DNA of 64,000 nucleotides, taken from positions 74,580 to 138,579 of the forward strand of contig NVWM01000005.1 in NCBI GenBank assembly GCA_002733665.1. Direction: 5' to 3'. A program made the translations under genes and the position numbers. Positions 63,185-64,000 of the stretch are shown here, piece after piece. A model generated the notes under the pieces. The model had not been told where the DNA came from. It did no database searches and was given only the letters and a program-made list of their open reading frames with translations. The DNA is from Lutibacter sp. (GTDB taxonomy: Bacteria > Bacteroidota > Bacteroidia > Flavobacteriales > Flavobacteriaceae). Each line of letters begins with the position of its first letter. Positions within the stretch are counted from its first letter, which is position 1.

Positions 63185-63457
63185 ATGAGTCTTGGAAGTA
63201 TGTCACATACTAGCAATCGTATAAAAACAGAACGAGAAGCTAGACTTGTTCGTTCACAAAAACGAAATGGAAGAACAAACATGTATTCTGCTGTTAACAA
63301 AAAACCGCTTCTTTTTGGTGAATTCACTGAAGAGGAAATAAAACTAGCAAAGAGAAACGTAAGAAAAAAAATAAAAACAGAAAAGAGGCAACTACTAATT
63401 AAAGTTCTTATCACTTCATTGATACTGATTTATGGAATTTATAAATTGATCTTTTAA
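63185..63457 (+). CDS. Small membrane protein, paralogue pair (second)
   Basis: A 90-residue paralogue of the preceding protein: same length, MSLGSMSH start, EFTEEEIKLAKRNVRKK middle, one C-terminal helix and end IYKLIF. Identity is low outside these blocks, so the duplication is old. The two genes are 12 bases apart and likely one operon. Function unknown. Confidence 0.75.
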   Translation: MSLGSMSHTSNRIKTEREARLVRSQKRNGRTNMYSAVNKKPLLFGEFTEEEIKLAKRNVRKKIKTEKRQLLIKVLITSLILIYGIYKLIF

Positions 63458-63468
63458 AATACACTCAT

Positions 63469-63918
63469 ATGCTTATAGAGACTTTAACGAAAATATTCAA
63501 AAGAGATTTAAATAAACTTAAATCGGAAATAGAATCTTATAATAAAGAAGAAAATTTATGGGTAAACAATGAATATGTTTCAAATTCTGGAGGGAATTTA
63601 TGTCTCCATATTATTGGTAATTTAAATCACTTCATTGGAGCAGAATTTGGAAATACCGGATATATTCGTCAACGTGATTTAGAATTTTCACAAAAAAATA
63701 TTCCAAGAACTGAATTAATCAATCAGATTGACGAAGTTATACTTGTGGTTACAGAATCATTATCCAAAATATCTACAACAGATTTACAAAAGGAATACTC
63801 AAGAAGAGTATTTGAAGATACAATGACTACAGAATATTTTCTTGTGCATTTAACAGCACATTTATCCTATCATCTTGGTCAGATAAATTACCATCGTAGA
63901 TTATTTGTCCCGTCCTGA
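63469..63918 (+). CDS. DinB/DUF1572-like protein
   Basis: A 149-residue protein with the DinB-like four-helix pattern: LCLHIIGNLNHFIGAEFG, then YFLVHLTAHLSYHLGQINYHRR. The His residues in these two helices may bind a metal, as in DinB/YfiT. Its stop TGA coincides with the first bases of a probable insertion sequence, so the last few residues (LFVPS) may be altered by that insertion. It follows the membrane-protein pair by 11 bases. Confidence 0.75.
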   Translation: MLIETLTKIFKRDLNKLKSEIESYNKEENLWVNNEYVSNSGGNLCLHIIGNLNHFIGAEFGNTGYIRQRDLEFSQKNIPRTELINQIDEVILVVTESLSKISTTDLQKEYSRRVFEDTMTTEYFLVHLTAHLSYHLGQINYHRRLFVPS

Positions 63919-64000
63919 AATAGCGATACACTAAAACTTTAGTGTAATGAAAACATCAGAAAATTCAGGGTATGTTAAGCGTACTCAAAAAGATTACTCA
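63916..64000 (+). mobile_element. Probable left end of an insertion sequence
   Basis: From the DinB-like stop onward the sequence runs TGAAATAGCGATACAC and includes the perfect hairpin TACACTAAA (63927-63935) / TTTAGTGTA (63938-63946), which ends just before the ATG of the partial gene. IS termini often begin TG, and a hairpin over the start is known in IS elements. The right end is outside the window. Confidence 0.5.
63947..64000 (+). CDS. Transposase N terminus (partial)
   Basis: Eighteen codons (MKTSENSGYVKRTQKDYS) are seen before the window ends. The VKRTQKDYS pattern is the start I recall from IS3-type transposases of Flavobacteriia, where a helix-turn-helix follows. Too short to be sure. 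The start codon is next to a hairpin that could hide it when read through from outside. Confidence 0.45.
   Translation, partial: MKTSENSGYVKRTQKDYS

Noticed and set aside
1..64000. tRNA or rRNA genes
   Set aside because: No cloverleaf or conserved rRNA sequence was noticed in any gap between genes.

Overview
The window is AT-rich chromosomal DNA from a member of the Bacteroidota, almost certainly a marine-type Flavobacteriaceae. Support comes from type IX secretion sorting domains (21222-23552 and 52583-54298), a choice-of-anchor L domain, DUF4252 proteins beside an ECF sigma factor, a bacillithiol-associated YtxJ protein, lipoprotein signal peptides of the SC/SCN kind, few Shine-Dalgarno sites, and promoters of the Bacteroidota form TTG-N(about 19-21)-TAnnTTTG. 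No rRNA, tRNA or CRISPR array was seen.

Layout. (1) 7-9639, minus strand: a tight seven-gene operon that reads as a complete storage-lipid (triacylglycerol or wax ester) unit. In order of transcription it holds a WS/DGAT acyltransferase fused to an SCP2 domain, a monoacylglycerol-lipase-like hydrolase, a second alpha/beta hydrolase, a PlsB-HAD-PlsC three-domain fusion, gpsA, a small WRG/coiled-coil protein that may coat lipid granules, and a SARP-like regulator. This is the most novel system in the window. (2) 9822-18693, plus strand: a TetR-controlled efflux operon (DUF2202 lipoprotein, TetR, TolC, HlyD-like lipoprotein, cytochrome c lipoprotein, DUF3347-like lipoprotein, membrane protein, two ABC ATPases, two ABC-2 permeases) with a two-palindrome operator at the start site. 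(3) 18768-33558: topoisomerase III followed by a decayed mqo fragment, a T9SS surface protein, cold-shock protein, helicases, an rRNA pseudouridine synthase, a fused branched-chain 2-oxoacid dehydrogenase E1, an Lrp regulator, a carboxypeptidase and a self-regulating XRE repressor. (4) 33593-41463: M1 aminopeptidase, the ECF sigma/DUF4252 locus, an S41 protease, a patatin and a lipoprotein. (5) 41485-47764: lysA, then a threonine operon thrA-thrB-thrC preceded by an unannotated 28-codon Thr/Met/Ile-rich leader peptide that suggests attenuation. thrC carries an in-frame copy of a dispersed palindromic repeat. (6) 47898-63918: mostly housekeeping genes (Xaa-Pro aminopeptidase, gcvT, rmuC, glyA, fahA, ytxJ, clpB), a large MG2/TonB-plug protein, paired small membrane proteins and a DinB-like protein. 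(7) 63916-64000: probable left end of an insertion sequence that meets the end of the DinB-like gene.

Several copies of short palindromic repeats (2369, 15667, 32530, 46360, 47165 and 49462) are scattered between genes and once inside a gene. How the genes work together: GpsA supplies glycerol 3-phosphate, PlsB and PlsC domains add two acyl chains, the HAD domain is a candidate phosphatase to diacylglycerol, and WS/DGAT adds the third acyl group, while the two hydrolases could mobilise the store. The Thr genes, lysA, glyA and gcvT form a loose cluster of aspartate-family and one-carbon metabolism. All family assignments come from reading motifs by eye; no database search was run.
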